Shown in pieces: positions 30,035 to 38,663 of a stretch of 64,000 nt of DNA. Source of the stretch: Aquicoccus porphyridii (GTDB lineage: Bacteria > Pseudomonadota > Alphaproteobacteria > Rhodobacterales > Rhodobacteraceae); contig NZ_VINQ01000002.1 of the NCBI RefSeq assembly GCF_008369105.1, forward strand, positions 167,298 to 231,297, given 5' to 3'. The translations under genes and the position numbers were made by a program. The notes under the pieces are model-generated. The model made no database searches. It had not been told where the DNA came from and was given only the letters and a program-made list of their open reading frames with translations. How positions within the stretch are numbered: position 1 is the first letter of the stretch; each line of letters opens with the position of its first letter.

Positions 30035-30089
30035 GGTCTTTCCTCCCGTTCGTCTGCACCCGTTTGCCCGGTGCGTCAGGCCACCCGGA

Positions 30090-30809
30090 TCATTCCAGAT
30101 CGCCAAAATATGCGGCCAATGCCGCGATCTCTTCATCCGACAGCCGCCCCGCCATCATCTGCATGACAGGGTGCGGACGAATCTGTCTCTTGTAGGCGTG
30201 CATCGCGATCACGAAGTCCTCTTCCGGCCAGCCGACAATCCCCGGGATTCCGTCATTTCGGCCGTCAACCTGGTGGCAGGTCGTGCATTCATTCGCCAAG
30301 TATGCCCCGAATTCCGGGTCACCGACAATGGCCAGCGTCTCGGGCGACAGCTCCACCTCGCGGGCACGGCCGGTGGGGGCAGCCTCGGGGATGTTCTGCG
30401 GATTGTCCGAAAACTGCCGCAGATAGGCCAGCACGTTGTCGCGGTCGGTCTTGTCCTCCAGCCCGTCGAAACTCATCCGCGTGTCACTGACCAGCGCCTT
30501 GGGATTCTCCAGGTAGGCATCGAGCAACTCAAGCGTCCAGACCATGCCCAGCGTGCCCTCGCGGACCAACCCCTTGGAATATCTGAACCCCTCGATCGAG
30601 CCCGCCTTGCGCCCGAAGATACCGTTGAGATGCGGCCCGATCCCGTTCTCCGCCCCGCGCCCGACCTCGTGACAGCCGACGCAAAGCTCATAAACCTCTT
30701 CGCCCGCCTCCGCGTCCCCGATCAGCGCGCCCTGCTGTTCGGCCATTACCGGCGCCGCAACGCCCAGCCCCGCCCAAAGCACCAGCGCCGCCCGAAATCT
30801 ACCATACAT
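30090..30809 (-). CDS. soxE: Diheme cytochrome c subunit SoxE
   Basis: A 239-residue periplasmic c-type cytochrome with signal YGRFRAALVLWAGLGVAAPVMA and two heme sites, CVGCH (C43, C46, H47) and CTTCH in the C-terminal third. It is the electron acceptor partner of SoxF. The ATG at 30809 overlaps the stop of the upstream thioredoxin gene; a TTG at 30818 is an alternative start. N- and C-terminal halves resemble duplicated single-heme domains. Confidence 0.88.
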   Translation of the reverse strand: MYGRFRAALVLWAGLGVAAPVMAEQQGALIGDAEAGEEVYELCVGCHEVGRGAENGIGPHLNGIFGRKAGSIEGFRYSKGLVREGTLGMVWTLELLDAYLENPKALVSDTRMSFDGLEDKTDRDNVLAYLRQFSDNPQNIPEAAPTGRAREVELSPETLAIVGDPEFGAYLANECTTCHQVDGRNDGIPGIVGWPEEDFVIAMHAYKRQIRPHPVMQMMAGRLSDEEIAALAAYFGDLE

Positions 30810-31419
30810 CCGGATCAATTCCCTGCTCTCTCAGCCTTTCGAACTTGTCCTGCAAATGCCGCTGGAACGGCTGGTTGCGGAAATCCCCCGTCTCGACATA
30901 TTCCAGCGCACTCAGGTAATGGAACGGCTTGAGATAGCCCGGAAGGCGGAACGTCTCGGCCGCGCGCAACGATCCGGCCCCGGCATTGTCACGGTGAAAC
31001 AGGATCGTCGTCGGCGTGAAATTCACGAACCATTTTTCCGCCAACCGCCGCTCTTCCAGCGCCTGCCCGTCGAAACCCAGCACCTCGCGCGCGCCGAACA
31101 TGTCAAGCTGGATAACGTCGTAATGCGCTTCGATGTAGTCGACGATCTCGGGACGCTGGAAATTGACGTGATGCAACTCGCGGCAATAGGGGCATCCGTT
31201 CTGCTCCCACAGCACCATGAGGTTGCGCCCGCTTTCGGCGGCCATCTGCAAATCGTCGCCCAGTTCGAGAAAGCTGTCGAGGAACCACGGCTGCTTGTGC
31301 AACCCGTCATCGCCCAGTTCGACAGGGGCTGCGGCCGGGTCATTGGTCCCGGCGGCCCAAAGGGGGCCTGCCGCAGCACCGGCCGCGGCGGATAGAAACA
31401 GATTGCGTCGTGTGAGCAT
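30799..31419 (-). CDS. Second SoxW-like periplasmic thioredoxin
   Basis: A 206-residue exported thioredoxin-fold protein with signal MLTRRNLFLSAAAGAAAG, active site CPYC (C76, C79) and the segment DDGLHKQPWF also found in the other SoxW of this cluster (39261-39839). It lies between soxD and soxE, overlapping soxE by 11 nt. Length, order of motifs and a shared FDGQ segment indicate paralogy. The likely role is to reduce Sox proteins or handle thiol intermediates with SoxV-delivered electrons. A second copy at this position is unusual compared with Paracoccus. Confidence 0.8.
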   Translation of the reverse strand: MLTRRNLFLSAAAGAAAGPLWAAGTNDPAAAPVELGDDGLHKQPWFLDSFLELGDDLQMAAESGRNLMVLWEQNGCPYCRELHHVNFQRPEIVDYIEAHYDVIQLDMFGAREVLGFDGQALEERRLAEKWFVNFTPTTILFHRDNAGAGSLRAAETFRLPGYLKPFHYLSALEYVETGDFRNQPFQRHLQDKFERLREQGIDPDVW

Positions 31420-31514
31420 GGCCTCTCCTCCCAGATAGCGCACTCACCAAACTATGCCACAACTCCACCTTGCGGCAAAACGGGGCCACCCTCGGGCGGC
31501 CCCGTCACCCGTCC

Positions 31515-32612
31515 CTATTCGGAAAAGGATTTGAGGTATTCGATCACCGCGGCGATTTCCTCGTCCTTGCGCAGGCCCGCAAAGGACATCTTGGTCCGCT
31601 TGATGTAATCGCGCGGTTTCCTGAGAAACTCCGCCATGTTGTCCTCGGTCCAGACCATGCCCTCATCGGCCATTTCAAGCAGTCCCTTGGAATACCTGAA
31701 TCCGTCAACATGGCCGAACGGCGCGCCGATCACACCGTTGAGCACGGGGCCGACACGGTCCTTCGCGCCTTCGCCGACCTGGTGACAGGCCGCGCATTTC
31801 TTGAACACCCTTTCACCCTCGGCCACCAGCGCCATGTCGAGCGCCGGTTCGCCGCTCTCGGCGGGCGCGCTGGCCGCGGCCTCCTGCGTGGCGTCATCCT
31901 CGCCGGCCGACGCCGCGCCCTCTGACTCCGACACATCCATCCCCAGCCGCGCGGCACGCGCCTTGCGGGCATCCGCATCCTCGGGGGTCACGTCGATGAT
32001 CGCCGCCCGCGCCGTGATCTCGACGCTGTCCTTGCAATCGCTCATGCAGATCTCGGGCTTGGCGAAGGCGACAAGCTCGCCATCGGCGCGGTCATCCATG
32101 AAGAAATTGTCCTCGTTGGGCAGGCGCACCTCAAGGAAATTCTCCTTCGAGAGAACGAAATCGTCCTCCACCAGGTAATTGAGATACATCAGGTAAGCGG
32201 TGATCGCGTAAACCTCGTCATTGCTCAGGCTTTGCGCATCGCCGAACGGCATCGCCCGGTGCACGTAATCCCAGACCGTCGACAGGTAGGGCCAGTAGGA
32301 ACCGACGGTCTTGACCGGGCGATCATCGCTCAGCGACCCGTCGCCGCCCGCCAGAACCGGCCAGCGGCCCACCGCCTCGCCGAACACGCCATGACAGACC
32401 GAACATTTCTCGGTGTAGAGAACCTCGCCATCCATCACCGATCCCGACCCTTCGGGCAGGCCCTGCCCATCGGGGCGGATGTCGATATCCCACGCGGCGA
32501 TCTCGTCAGGCGTCGCCGCGCGTCCAAGGCCCAGATTCTCGGCCATGGCCGGTGTCGCAAGCACCGACACCGCCACGGCTGAGGCGGTCAAGACATTAAG
32601 AAACTTCGACAT
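31515..32612 (-). CDS. soxD: Sulfane dehydrogenase cytochrome subunit SoxD
   Basis: A 365-residue diheme cytochrome c with signal MSKFLNVLTASAVAVSVLAT and two heme sites, CSVCH (N-terminal) and CAACH (C-terminal), separated by an acidic Ala/Glu-rich linker. With SoxC it oxidises the sulfane sulfur on SoxY. The ATG at 32612 overlaps the soxC end by 17 nt and follows a GGGAGGCGGAAA site within soxC. The presence of SoxCD predicts full oxidation of thiosulfate to sulfate without sulfur globules. Confidence 0.92.
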   Translation of the reverse strand: MSKFLNVLTASAVAVSVLATPAMAENLGLGRAATPDEIAAWDIDIRPDGQGLPEGSGSVMDGEVLYTEKCSVCHGVFGEAVGRWPVLAGGDGSLSDDRPVKTVGSYWPYLSTVWDYVHRAMPFGDAQSLSNDEVYAITAYLMYLNYLVEDDFVLSKENFLEVRLPNEDNFFMDDRADGELVAFAKPEICMSDCKDSVEITARAAIIDVTPEDADARKARAARLGMDVSESEGAASAGEDDATQEAAASAPAESGEPALDMALVAEGERVFKKCAACHQVGEGAKDRVGPVLNGVIGAPFGHVDGFRYSKGLLEMADEGMVWTEDNMAEFLRKPRDYIKRTKMSFAGLRKDEEIAAVIEYLKSFSE

Positions 32613-33864
32613 TTTCCGCCTCCCCGTTCTTGTTGACATACCAGGTCTGGATACCGTTGTTGTGATAGATCGAATTGGTCCCGCGATAGTCGCGCAGCTC
32701 GTTCTTGGTCGGCTGCACGTAACCGGTGCTGTCATGCGCCCGGCTTTGCAAAAGCAATTCGCCACCATCCCAGTCGAATTCGAAATAGAACCGGTGCATC
32801 GACTTATCGAGGCTCGGCCCGCTCATCCGCGCCGCATGCCAGTTCTTGCCACCGTCGATGGTCACATCCACCCGCGGGATCGTGCCCCGCCCCGACCATG
32901 CCAGCCCGGTCAGGACCGTCGGCCCCTTGCCATGCAGGATCGGCGCCTGCGGGCTGGGGTTGGTGATGACCGATTTCGCGTCCATCTCCCACGTAAAGCG
33001 CCGCGCCGTGCCATCGGCCAGAAGATCGGTGTATTTGCTGGTTTCCTCGCGGTGGTGCCACGGCTCGTCACCGACCTCGATCCGGCGCAGCCACTTGACC
33101 CACATGTTGCCTTCCCAGCCCGGCACAACAAGGCGCAGCGGATAGCCCTGTTCGGGGCGCAATGCCTCACCGTTCATCTTCCAGGCCACGAGACAGTCAT
33201 CGAGCGCCTTTTCCATCGGGATCGAGCGTGTCATCGCCGCCGCATCCGCCCCCTCGGGCATGACCCACTTGCCGCTCGTCTTCACACCCGCCTCTTCCAG
33301 CAGGTGTCTGAGCTTCACGCCGGTATACATCACGTTATGGATCATCCCGTGCGTGAACTGGCACCCGTTGAGTTGCGCGCCGCGCCACTCCATGCCGCTA
33401 TTGGCCGCGCATTCAAGGAAATAGACATGGTTCTCGCGCGGAAACCGCAACAGATCGGCCATGGTAAAGACCAGCGGCGTGTCCACCAGCCCGTTGATCA
33501 TCAACCGATGCTTGGCCGGGTCGATATGCGCCGTGCCCGCATGGTGACGCTCGAAACACAGCCCGTTGGGCGTGATGATCCCGTCCAGCTCGTGCAGCGG
33601 CGTGAAGTTGATCGAACTCACCGGGTCGGCCGTCAGCCATTCCACCGTGCGCCGCTTTACATGCGACTCGTATTCCGATGGCTTGCCATAGGGCGCAACA
33701 TCCACCCCGTCGCCAAGCTGCTGCATCCAGGGTTGCAACTCGGTGATGACCGGATCACCCGCCGCATGTGCAGCCCCCGCACCCGCAAGGGTGCCTCCCG
33801 CCGCGGCGGCCCCTTTCAGAAATGCGCGCCGCGAGGGCTTTGTGCCCTTGTCGCTGACCGTCAT
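32596..33864 (-). CDS. soxC: Sulfane dehydrogenase molybdenum subunit SoxC
   Basis: A 422-residue sulfite-oxidase-family protein. The Tat signal SRRAFLKGAAAAGG precedes a molybdopterin domain with the cysteine ligand in YFLECAANSGMEW, and a C-terminal dimerisation domain (DVTIDGGKNWHAARM). It removes electrons from SoxY-bound sulfane sulfur. It is divergent from the ThiO-like gene across 161 nt that hold two ATTC-N8-GAAT palindromes. Confidence 0.95.
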   Translation of the reverse strand: MTVSDKGTKPSRRAFLKGAAAAGGTLAGAGAAHAAGDPVITELQPWMQQLGDGVDVAPYGKPSEYESHVKRRTVEWLTADPVSSINFTPLHELDGIITPNGLCFERHHAGTAHIDPAKHRLMINGLVDTPLVFTMADLLRFPRENHVYFLECAANSGMEWRGAQLNGCQFTHGMIHNVMYTGVKLRHLLEEAGVKTSGKWVMPEGADAAAMTRSIPMEKALDDCLVAWKMNGEALRPEQGYPLRLVVPGWEGNMWVKWLRRIEVGDEPWHHREETSKYTDLLADGTARRFTWEMDAKSVITNPSPQAPILHGKGPTVLTGLAWSGRGTIPRVDVTIDGGKNWHAARMSGPSLDKSMHRFYFEFDWDGGELLLQSRAHDSTGYVQPTKNELRDYRGTNSIYHNNGIQTWYVNKNGEAENVEVS

Positions 33865-33892
33865 TGATTCTGCCTCCTCATTCGCAAAACAA

Positions 33893-33908
33893 ATTCTTCA
33901 TATTGAAT
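33893..33908. promoter_or_regulatory. Candidate SoxR operator 1 (soxC side)
   Basis: ATTC-TTCATATT-GAAT, a perfect match to the ATTC-N8-GAAT palindrome reported for the persulfide-responsive repressor SqrR. It lies 29-44 nt upstream of soxC. Its centre is 40 bp (about four helical turns) from operator 2. Confidence 0.65.
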
Positions 33909-33932
33909 TTATGGGCGCTTGAAAACCGTCAC

Positions 33933-33948
33933 ATTCACACTAGCGAAT
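33933..33948. promoter_or_regulatory. Candidate SoxR operator 2 (ThiO-like gene side)
   Basis: ATTC-ACACTAGC-GAAT, the second perfect ATTC-N8-GAAT palindrome in the soxC/ThiO-like divergent region, 78 nt upstream of the ThiO-like ATG. Two sites on the same face of the helix suggest joint repression of both directions. Confidence 0.65.
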
Positions 33949-34025
33949 AAAAAGATGTCTGTCGACGTCTTCCTGCCCCGGCCCAACCGGATTATCATCC
34001 CGAAAATCGCTTCGGGAGACAGGGC

Positions 34026-35063
34026 ATGATCATCATCGGCGCCGGGATCGCGGGGCTCTCGCTTGGCTGGCAATTGGCTCGGCGCGGGCTGCCTCCCACC
34101 ATCATCGACGCCGGTGCCATCGGCCAGGGGGCCAGCCATGCCGCTGCGGGCTATCTTCAGCCCGGCCTTGACCCCTCGCCAGTCACCGATCTCGAATGGG
34201 CCAGCCTGCACGCCACCCCCACCTTCATCGCCGATCTCGAAGCCGAAACCGGCCTCTCGGTCGATTTCCGCACCGATGGACAGTTGCGCATCGGCTTTGC
34301 CGGGGACGAGACCGAGATCCGCGCCGATTACGAGGCCCGCCGCGCCGCCGGTTGGGATGTCGAGATGATGGATGGCACCGCCGCCCGCGCCCTCGAACCC
34401 GCACTCTCGCCTGACGTGACCATCGCCTGCCTGCTCAAACAGGTCTCCTGGGTCGACGGGCGCAAGCTCTGCACCGCGCTGGCCCGGGCCATCACCATCC
34501 GCGGCGGTCGGATGATCGAGCACCGCCCCGCGCTGGCCCTCACCCATGTGCGCGGCCGCGTTACCGGCGTCGACACCCCCGCCGGTCACATGCCATCCGA
34601 GCGCGTGGTCCTTGCGGCCGGGCACGGCTTCGACCGGATCAGGGGCCTGCCCGCCGACCTGCCCGCCTCGATCCCGGTGCGCGGCGTGATCCTCGCGCTC
34701 TCCTGCCCCACCCCGCTCTTCACCCGGCTCATCAAACGCCCCGACGGCATCCTTTGCCCACGCTCGGACGGTCGCCTCATCCTCGGTGTCACCAAGACGC
34801 CCGACGACATGCGCGATTTCCCCGATGCGGGCGCGGTGCAGACGCTTCTGGCCGGGGCAATCCGCGCCGCCCCCGCGCTGGCCGATCTGCCCTTTCTCGA
34901 AGCGACCCACGCCTTTCGCCCCTTCCTGCCGGATGAGGCGCTGCTTTACGGCGCGCATGAAGGGCTTGCGGGCCTCTTCCTCTCGCTCGGCCACGCCGCC
35001 GACGGCTACCTGCGCGCCGCCGAAGTCTCGCGCCGATTGGCCACCGAAATCCTCGGCACATGA
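34026..35063 (+). CDS. ThiO/DAO-family FAD-dependent oxidoreductase inside the sox cluster
   Basis: A 345-residue D-amino-acid/glycine-oxidase-like flavoprotein. The FAD loop is IIIGAGIAGLSLGWQL; the family HAAAGYLQPGLDP segment and a C-terminal THAFRPFLPDEALLYG region with the substrate-type arginine are present. The ThiO end GHYRNGILLAP is replaced by GHAADGYLRAAE, so substrate may differ from glycine. It has no signal peptide and lies on the strand opposite to its sox neighbours, divergent from soxC and convergent with soxB. Two SoxR-type palindromes precede it. No thiamin genes are nearby. A role in sulfur amine or sulfur carrier chemistry is speculative. Confidence 0.78.
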   Translation: MIIIGAGIAGLSLGWQLARRGLPPTIIDAGAIGQGASHAAAGYLQPGLDPSPVTDLEWASLHATPTFIADLEAETGLSVDFRTDGQLRIGFAGDETEIRADYEARRAAGWDVEMMDGTAARALEPALSPDVTIACLLKQVSWVDGRKLCTALARAITIRGGRMIEHRPALALTHVRGRVTGVDTPAGHMPSERVVLAAGHGFDRIRGLPADLPASIPVRGVILALSCPTPLFTRLIKRPDGILCPRSDGRLILGVTKTPDDMRDFPDAGAVQTLLAGAIRAAPALADLPFLEATHAFRPFLPDEALLYGAHEGLAGLFLSLGHAADGYLRAAEVSRRLATEILGT

Positions 35064-35118
35064 AAACAGGCCAGGAAATGTCCCGGCCTGCCCATCAAAT
35101 CACGCCTGCAAGGTCGCC

Positions 35119-36816
35119 TCAGCCGCCAATCACCTCGACGCTGTTGTTGGGATCAAGCTTCACCGTGCCCTGCTTGCGGATGTGGTTCTCGATCACGTCC
35201 CAGATCTGCGGCCCCTCGGTGCCCTCGTTCACGCTCGCCCAGCCGGCCACGACATAGCTCTTGGCCGGGTCGATCGCCTCGCCGGTCTTCAACAGCGTCA
35301 TGTCGGTGATCCGCTCGCCCTGCGGCTTGGTCACGTCGATCCGATAGCCAAGGCCACCGACCCGCACCATGTCGCCGCCCTGCTGGTAATAGGGGTCGGG
35401 ATTGAACAGGTTGTCGCCCACGTCCTCAAGGATCACATGGATGAATTCCCCTGTCATTTCCGAGCGATAGGCCTTGCCATAGGTCATCGAACAGACGTTC
35501 CAGATATCCTCGCGCGTGATCGGATCGCCAGGCAGAAGGCTCGGCCCCCAACGCACGCCCGGGCTCATCGCGATATCGGCCTCGCGCTCGGAAATCAGCG
35601 CATCACAGATCAGGTCATCCCACGTCCCGTTGAAATTCCCGCGCCGGTAAAGCAGGTCATCGGTCGTCCCGATCACCTCTTCCAGCTCGGCCTTGTAAGG
35701 CGCGCGCTCGGCCTCGATCACCGCGCTCACCTCCTTGTCCGGCTCGATCACGTCCGAGAAGATCGGGATCAGCTTGTGCCGGAATCCCATCATCCGCCCG
35801 TCGCGCACATCGAGATCGACCCGGCTCACGAACTTGCCGTTGCTGCCGCTCGCGATCAGGATCGTTTCGCCCACCAGCACCGGCTCGGGCAGCGCGTCAT
35901 GGGTGTGACCGGACAGGATCACGTCGATCCCCTTGACCCGCCCCGCCATCTTCTTGTCGACGTCAAAGCCGTTATGGCTCAGCACCACCACGAGGTCGGC
36001 ACCCTGCGCGCGCACCTCGTCGACCATTTCCTGCATCCGCCCGTCGCGGATACCAAAGGAATACTCGGGGAACATCCAGCCAGGGTTGGCAATCGGCATG
36101 TAGGGAAACGCCTGACCGATCACCGCGATCTTGGCCCCGCCCCGCTCGAAAAAGGTGTAATCGGGGAACTCCTCGGCCGGCTCGTCCCATTCCGCGTCAA
36201 AGATGTTCTGCCCCATCGCCGGAAACGGCAGCTCCTCGACGATCTCGCGCACCCGCTCCGAGCCCAGCGTGAATTCCCAGTGAAAGGTCATCGCGTCGGG
36301 TTTCAGCGCGTTCATCACGTTGACCATATCCTGCCCTTGCGTGTGATAGCAGGTGTAAGAGCCGTGCCATGTGTCACCGCCATCCAGCAGGATCGCGTCG
36401 GGCCGGTCGGCCCGGATCGCGTTGATCACCGTCGCCACCCGGTCAAGCCCACCGACACGGCCATAGGTCTGCGCCAGCGCCGAAAAATCGTCATAGCTCA
36501 GCGCATAATGGCTCGGGCTGCCATCCTCTATCCCGTAAAGCCTGCGAAACTCCGCACCGGTGACATGTGGAACCGCGCCGCGGTTCTTGCCGACGCCCAG
36601 GTTGATCTCCGGTTCGCGGAAATAGATCGGCTTAATCTGCGCGTGGATGTCGGTGATATGGATCAGGCTGACATTGCCGAACGTGTCGAATTGCAACAGG
36701 TCGTCCTGCGTCAGCGCCTGCTGCGCGGCCAGTTTCGACCAGTTGCCGAAACCGCTTGCGCCGATCATGGCCGACGCGGCCATGCTGACCTGGAGGAAAT
36801 CGCGACGTGAGATCAT
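35119..36816 (-). CDS. soxB: Thiosulfohydrolase SoxB
   Basis: A 565-residue exported metallophosphatase-family enzyme with Tat-like signal SRRDFLQVSMAASAM. Di-manganese motifs are visible: DIHAQIKP, GGDTWHGS, LSHNGFDVD and SGHTHD. It hydrolyses the terminal sulfone from SoxY-thiosulfonate as sulfate. A terminator and a promoter-like segment separate it from soxA, so it is probably a separate unit. It is convergent with the ThiO-like gene, 55 nt apart. Confidence 0.95.
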   Translation of the reverse strand: MISRRDFLQVSMAASAMIGASGFGNWSKLAAQQALTQDDLLQFDTFGNVSLIHITDIHAQIKPIYFREPEINLGVGKNRGAVPHVTGAEFRRLYGIEDGSPSHYALSYDDFSALAQTYGRVGGLDRVATVINAIRADRPDAILLDGGDTWHGSYTCYHTQGQDMVNVMNALKPDAMTFHWEFTLGSERVREIVEELPFPAMGQNIFDAEWDEPAEEFPDYTFFERGGAKIAVIGQAFPYMPIANPGWMFPEYSFGIRDGRMQEMVDEVRAQGADLVVVLSHNGFDVDKKMAGRVKGIDVILSGHTHDALPEPVLVGETILIASGSNGKFVSRVDLDVRDGRMMGFRHKLIPIFSDVIEPDKEVSAVIEAERAPYKAELEEVIGTTDDLLYRRGNFNGTWDDLICDALISEREADIAMSPGVRWGPSLLPGDPITREDIWNVCSMTYGKAYRSEMTGEFIHVILEDVGDNLFNPDPYYQQGGDMVRVGGLGYRIDVTKPQGERITDMTLLKTGEAIDPAKSYVVAGWASVNEGTEGPQIWDVIENHIRKQGTVKLDPNNSVEVIGG

Positions 36817-36845
36817 GATGCGGGCCTTTCCGGATTTATCCTGAG

Positions 36846-36885
36846 TGTTGCGCGCAACATATGCACAGCATTGAATTTGTTACAA
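36846..36885 (-). promoter_or_regulatory. soxB promoter with palindromic operator
   Basis: On the minus strand TTGTAA (36885-36880), a 17-nt spacer and ATATGT (36862-36857) resemble a sigma-70 promoter. The perfect 14-bp palindrome TGTTGCGCGCAACA (36846-36859) overlaps and follows the -10 element, 30 nt before the soxB start. It is not an ATTC-N8-GAAT site, which suggests a different regulator. Confidence 0.5.
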
Positions 36886-36886
36886 C

Positions 36887-36926
36887 AGAAAAAAGGCCCG
36901 CCCGGCACACTGCCATGACGGGCCTT
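36887..36926 (-). terminator. Intrinsic terminator after soxA
   Basis: Read on the minus strand, AAGGCCCG and CGGGCCTT form an 8-bp stem around an 18-nt loop, followed by TTTTCT. It begins 10 nt after the soxA stop and ends immediately before the soxB -35 element. Confidence 0.82.
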
Positions 36927-36935
36927 CTTCGTGGA

Positions 36936-37790
36936 TCAGTTGCGAACCGACGGAGTCTCGACGCCAAGCCCGTTGCCACGGCTCGCCACGTAAAGCTCAA
37001 GCGCGATGAACTCGTCGCTGCCCGGGCTGAACGTCTCGGCGCGGGTGTCGCGAATGCAGCCCTTGAAGCGCGAATGCGCCCCGTTCAGCTTTGCATTCTT
37101 CAACCGGTAGGTGGGAAACCCGTTGGTCTGGCCCTGGCTCAGGTGATCCGCACGAATCATGTTGCCATAATTCTGCTCATGGCAGGACGCGCAGGACAGC
37201 TCCAACTGGCCATAGCGGGTGTAATAGATTTCCTTGCCCTTCTCCCAGAAGGGTTTCGCCGGGCCGTCAATGGCCACGTTCATCTGCATGCCGCGCGATT
37301 GGCTGCCGATCATCGCCTCCATGTCGATGGCCGGACCGGCATCGTATTTCCACGCCTCGGCACCCATCCGCTCGGTGCGGCACTCGTTGACCTTCATCTG
37401 AACGGTCATCACCGTGCCGGCCTTCTCGTCGTATTTCGGATAGGTCGCCTTCACGCCCTTCATGCTCTCGGCCGCATCGCCATGGCAATCGGCACAGGAC
37501 TTGCCCGCGCTGCCTTCGGCGGTGTTCCAGGTGGCCATGGCGTTCTCGACCCCCAACATGCCGGGGTTGTCGAAATCGTCCATTTCGATGGCCTGCGTAT
37601 CGTCATTGCGGAAATGCCAGCCCGAAATCACTTCGTAGAGCGCCCCGTCGAGATGCTCGGCGGGTTCGGCCTTGGTCACCACCTCGATTTCCTCGTTGAT
37701 GATCAGCGTATCATCGTCAGGACCGGCGGCACCCAATGTCGGCATCGCCAAAGCCACGGCCGACACAACGGACAACATCTTGAAATTCAT
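36936..37790 (-). CDS. soxA: Diheme cytochrome SoxA
   Basis: A 284-residue periplasmic cytochrome with signal MNFKMLSVVSAVALAMPTLG and two heme sites, CADCH and CASCH, plus the conserved GCIRDTRAE segment whose cysteine is the persulfide ligand of the catalytic heme in SoxA. With SoxX it attaches thiosulfate to the SoxY cysteine. The start follows GGGAGGAAAGTGA. A hairpin lies between it and soxZ, and a terminator follows. Confidence 0.95.
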   Translation of the reverse strand: MNFKMLSVVSAVALAMPTLGAAGPDDDTLIINEEIEVVTKAEPAEHLDGALYEVISGWHFRNDDTQAIEMDDFDNPGMLGVENAMATWNTAEGSAGKSCADCHGDAAESMKGVKATYPKYDEKAGTVMTVQMKVNECRTERMGAEAWKYDAGPAIDMEAMIGSQSRGMQMNVAIDGPAKPFWEKGKEIYYTRYGQLELSCASCHEQNYGNMIRADHLSQGQTNGFPTYRLKNAKLNGAHSRFKGCIRDTRAETFSPGSDEFIALELYVASRGNGLGVETPSVRN

Positions 37791-37810
37791 TCACTTTCCT
37801 CCCTTTGAAA

Positions 37811-37837
37811 CGCCCTGCCCTTCTTCGGGGCAAGGCG
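37811..37837 (-). terminator. Hairpin between soxZ and soxA
   Basis: An imperfect 10-11-bp stem (CGCCTTGCCC / GGGCAGGGCG on the minus strand, one mismatch) sits in the 67-nt soxZ-soxA gap. No T run follows directly. It may set the ratio of SoxYZ carrier to SoxA message. Confidence 0.5.
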
Positions 37838-37857
37838 CCTTTTATCCTTGGGCCCGT

Positions 37858-38184
37858 TCACACCTTGACCGATTTCACGTCCTCGTAAACCGATCCGTCA
37901 TCGTCGTACCACGTGAACTGGAGATCACCGGACTCGGGGATCGTCACGTCGAACTCGAAATACGGGTTGGTCGAGATCGCGCCGTGCATTTCCACGTCAA
38001 GCGCGTTCGTGCCGTTGAAATCGCAGGTAAAGCGGTTGATGATCGAGCGCGGGATCAGGTTGCCGTCGCTGTCTCTGCGCTGGCCCGATTCCATCTTGTG
38101 GCTGATCAGGGTCTTGATCGTCACGACCTCGCCGGCCGATGCGGTCTTGGGCGCCTTCACGCGGGGTTTAACACCAGATGCCAT
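37858..38184 (-). CDS. soxZ: Sulfur carrier complex subunit SoxZ
   Basis: A 108-residue Ig-like protein that forms the SoxYZ carrier. Visible features: KAPKTASAGEVVTIKTLISHKMESG, the central FTCDFNG and the C-terminal FTWYDDDGSVYEDVKSVKV. It has no signal peptide of its own and is normally exported bound to SoxY through the SoxY Tat signal. It lies 18 nt downstream of soxY. Confidence 0.95.
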   Translation of the reverse strand: MASGVKPRVKAPKTASAGEVVTIKTLISHKMESGQRRDSDGNLIPRSIINRFTCDFNGTNALDVEMHGAISTNPYFEFDVTIPESGDLQFTWYDDDGSVYEDVKSVKV

Positions 38185-38202
38185 GTCTTTCGTCTCCTCT
38201 GA

Positions 38203-38619
38203 TTAGCCGCCGCAGCCGCCGATGGTGACTTTCACGTTCTTGGTCGCGCTGGCAAAGCTGCCATCGGCCATCTTCGCGATCGCCACGACATCCTGCGTGC
38301 CAGCCAGCCGGATACGGGTCGACGCCGTCTGGCTGCCCGCCAACTCGCCGAAATTGAATACCGCCACGTCGGGATTCGGGTTGCCCAGCGCCAGCAGCAT
38401 CACTGCCGATGCCCCGTCGGCCGACACGCCCACCGGCACGGTGTTGCCGTTCTCGGCAATCTCCGGCGCATCAAGCGTTATACCGCCTTCGCTCACATCT
38501 GCGCCGCCGGTAAAGGCGGCAATCGCGTCCTCTCCTGCCGCGCCCACGCGCAGTGGCAGGGCCGTCAGGGCAATAGCACCGGCACCCAGCGCCAGCGTAT
38601 CACGTCTCGAGAATCCCAT
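38203..38619 (-). CDS. soxY: Sulfur carrier complex subunit SoxY
   Basis: A 138-residue carrier with Tat signal SRRDTLALGAGAIALTALP and the C-terminal swinging arm GGCGG, whose cysteine (C136) binds the sulfur intermediates. The ATG at 38619 follows GAGGAGAGAGAC; the longer frame overlapping soxX is rejected. It is the core carrier for all Sox reactions encoded here. Confidence 0.96.
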   Translation of the reverse strand: MGFSRRDTLALGAGAIALTALPLRVGAAGEDAIAAFTGGADVSEGGITLDAPEIAENGNTVPVGVSADGASAVMLLALGNPNPDVAVFNFGELAGSQTASTRIRLAGTQDVVAIAKMADGSFASATKNVKVTIGGCGG

Positions 38620-38663
38620 GTCTCTCTCCTCAGATAATGTTACTTCAGACCGCCCCGCCCCGT

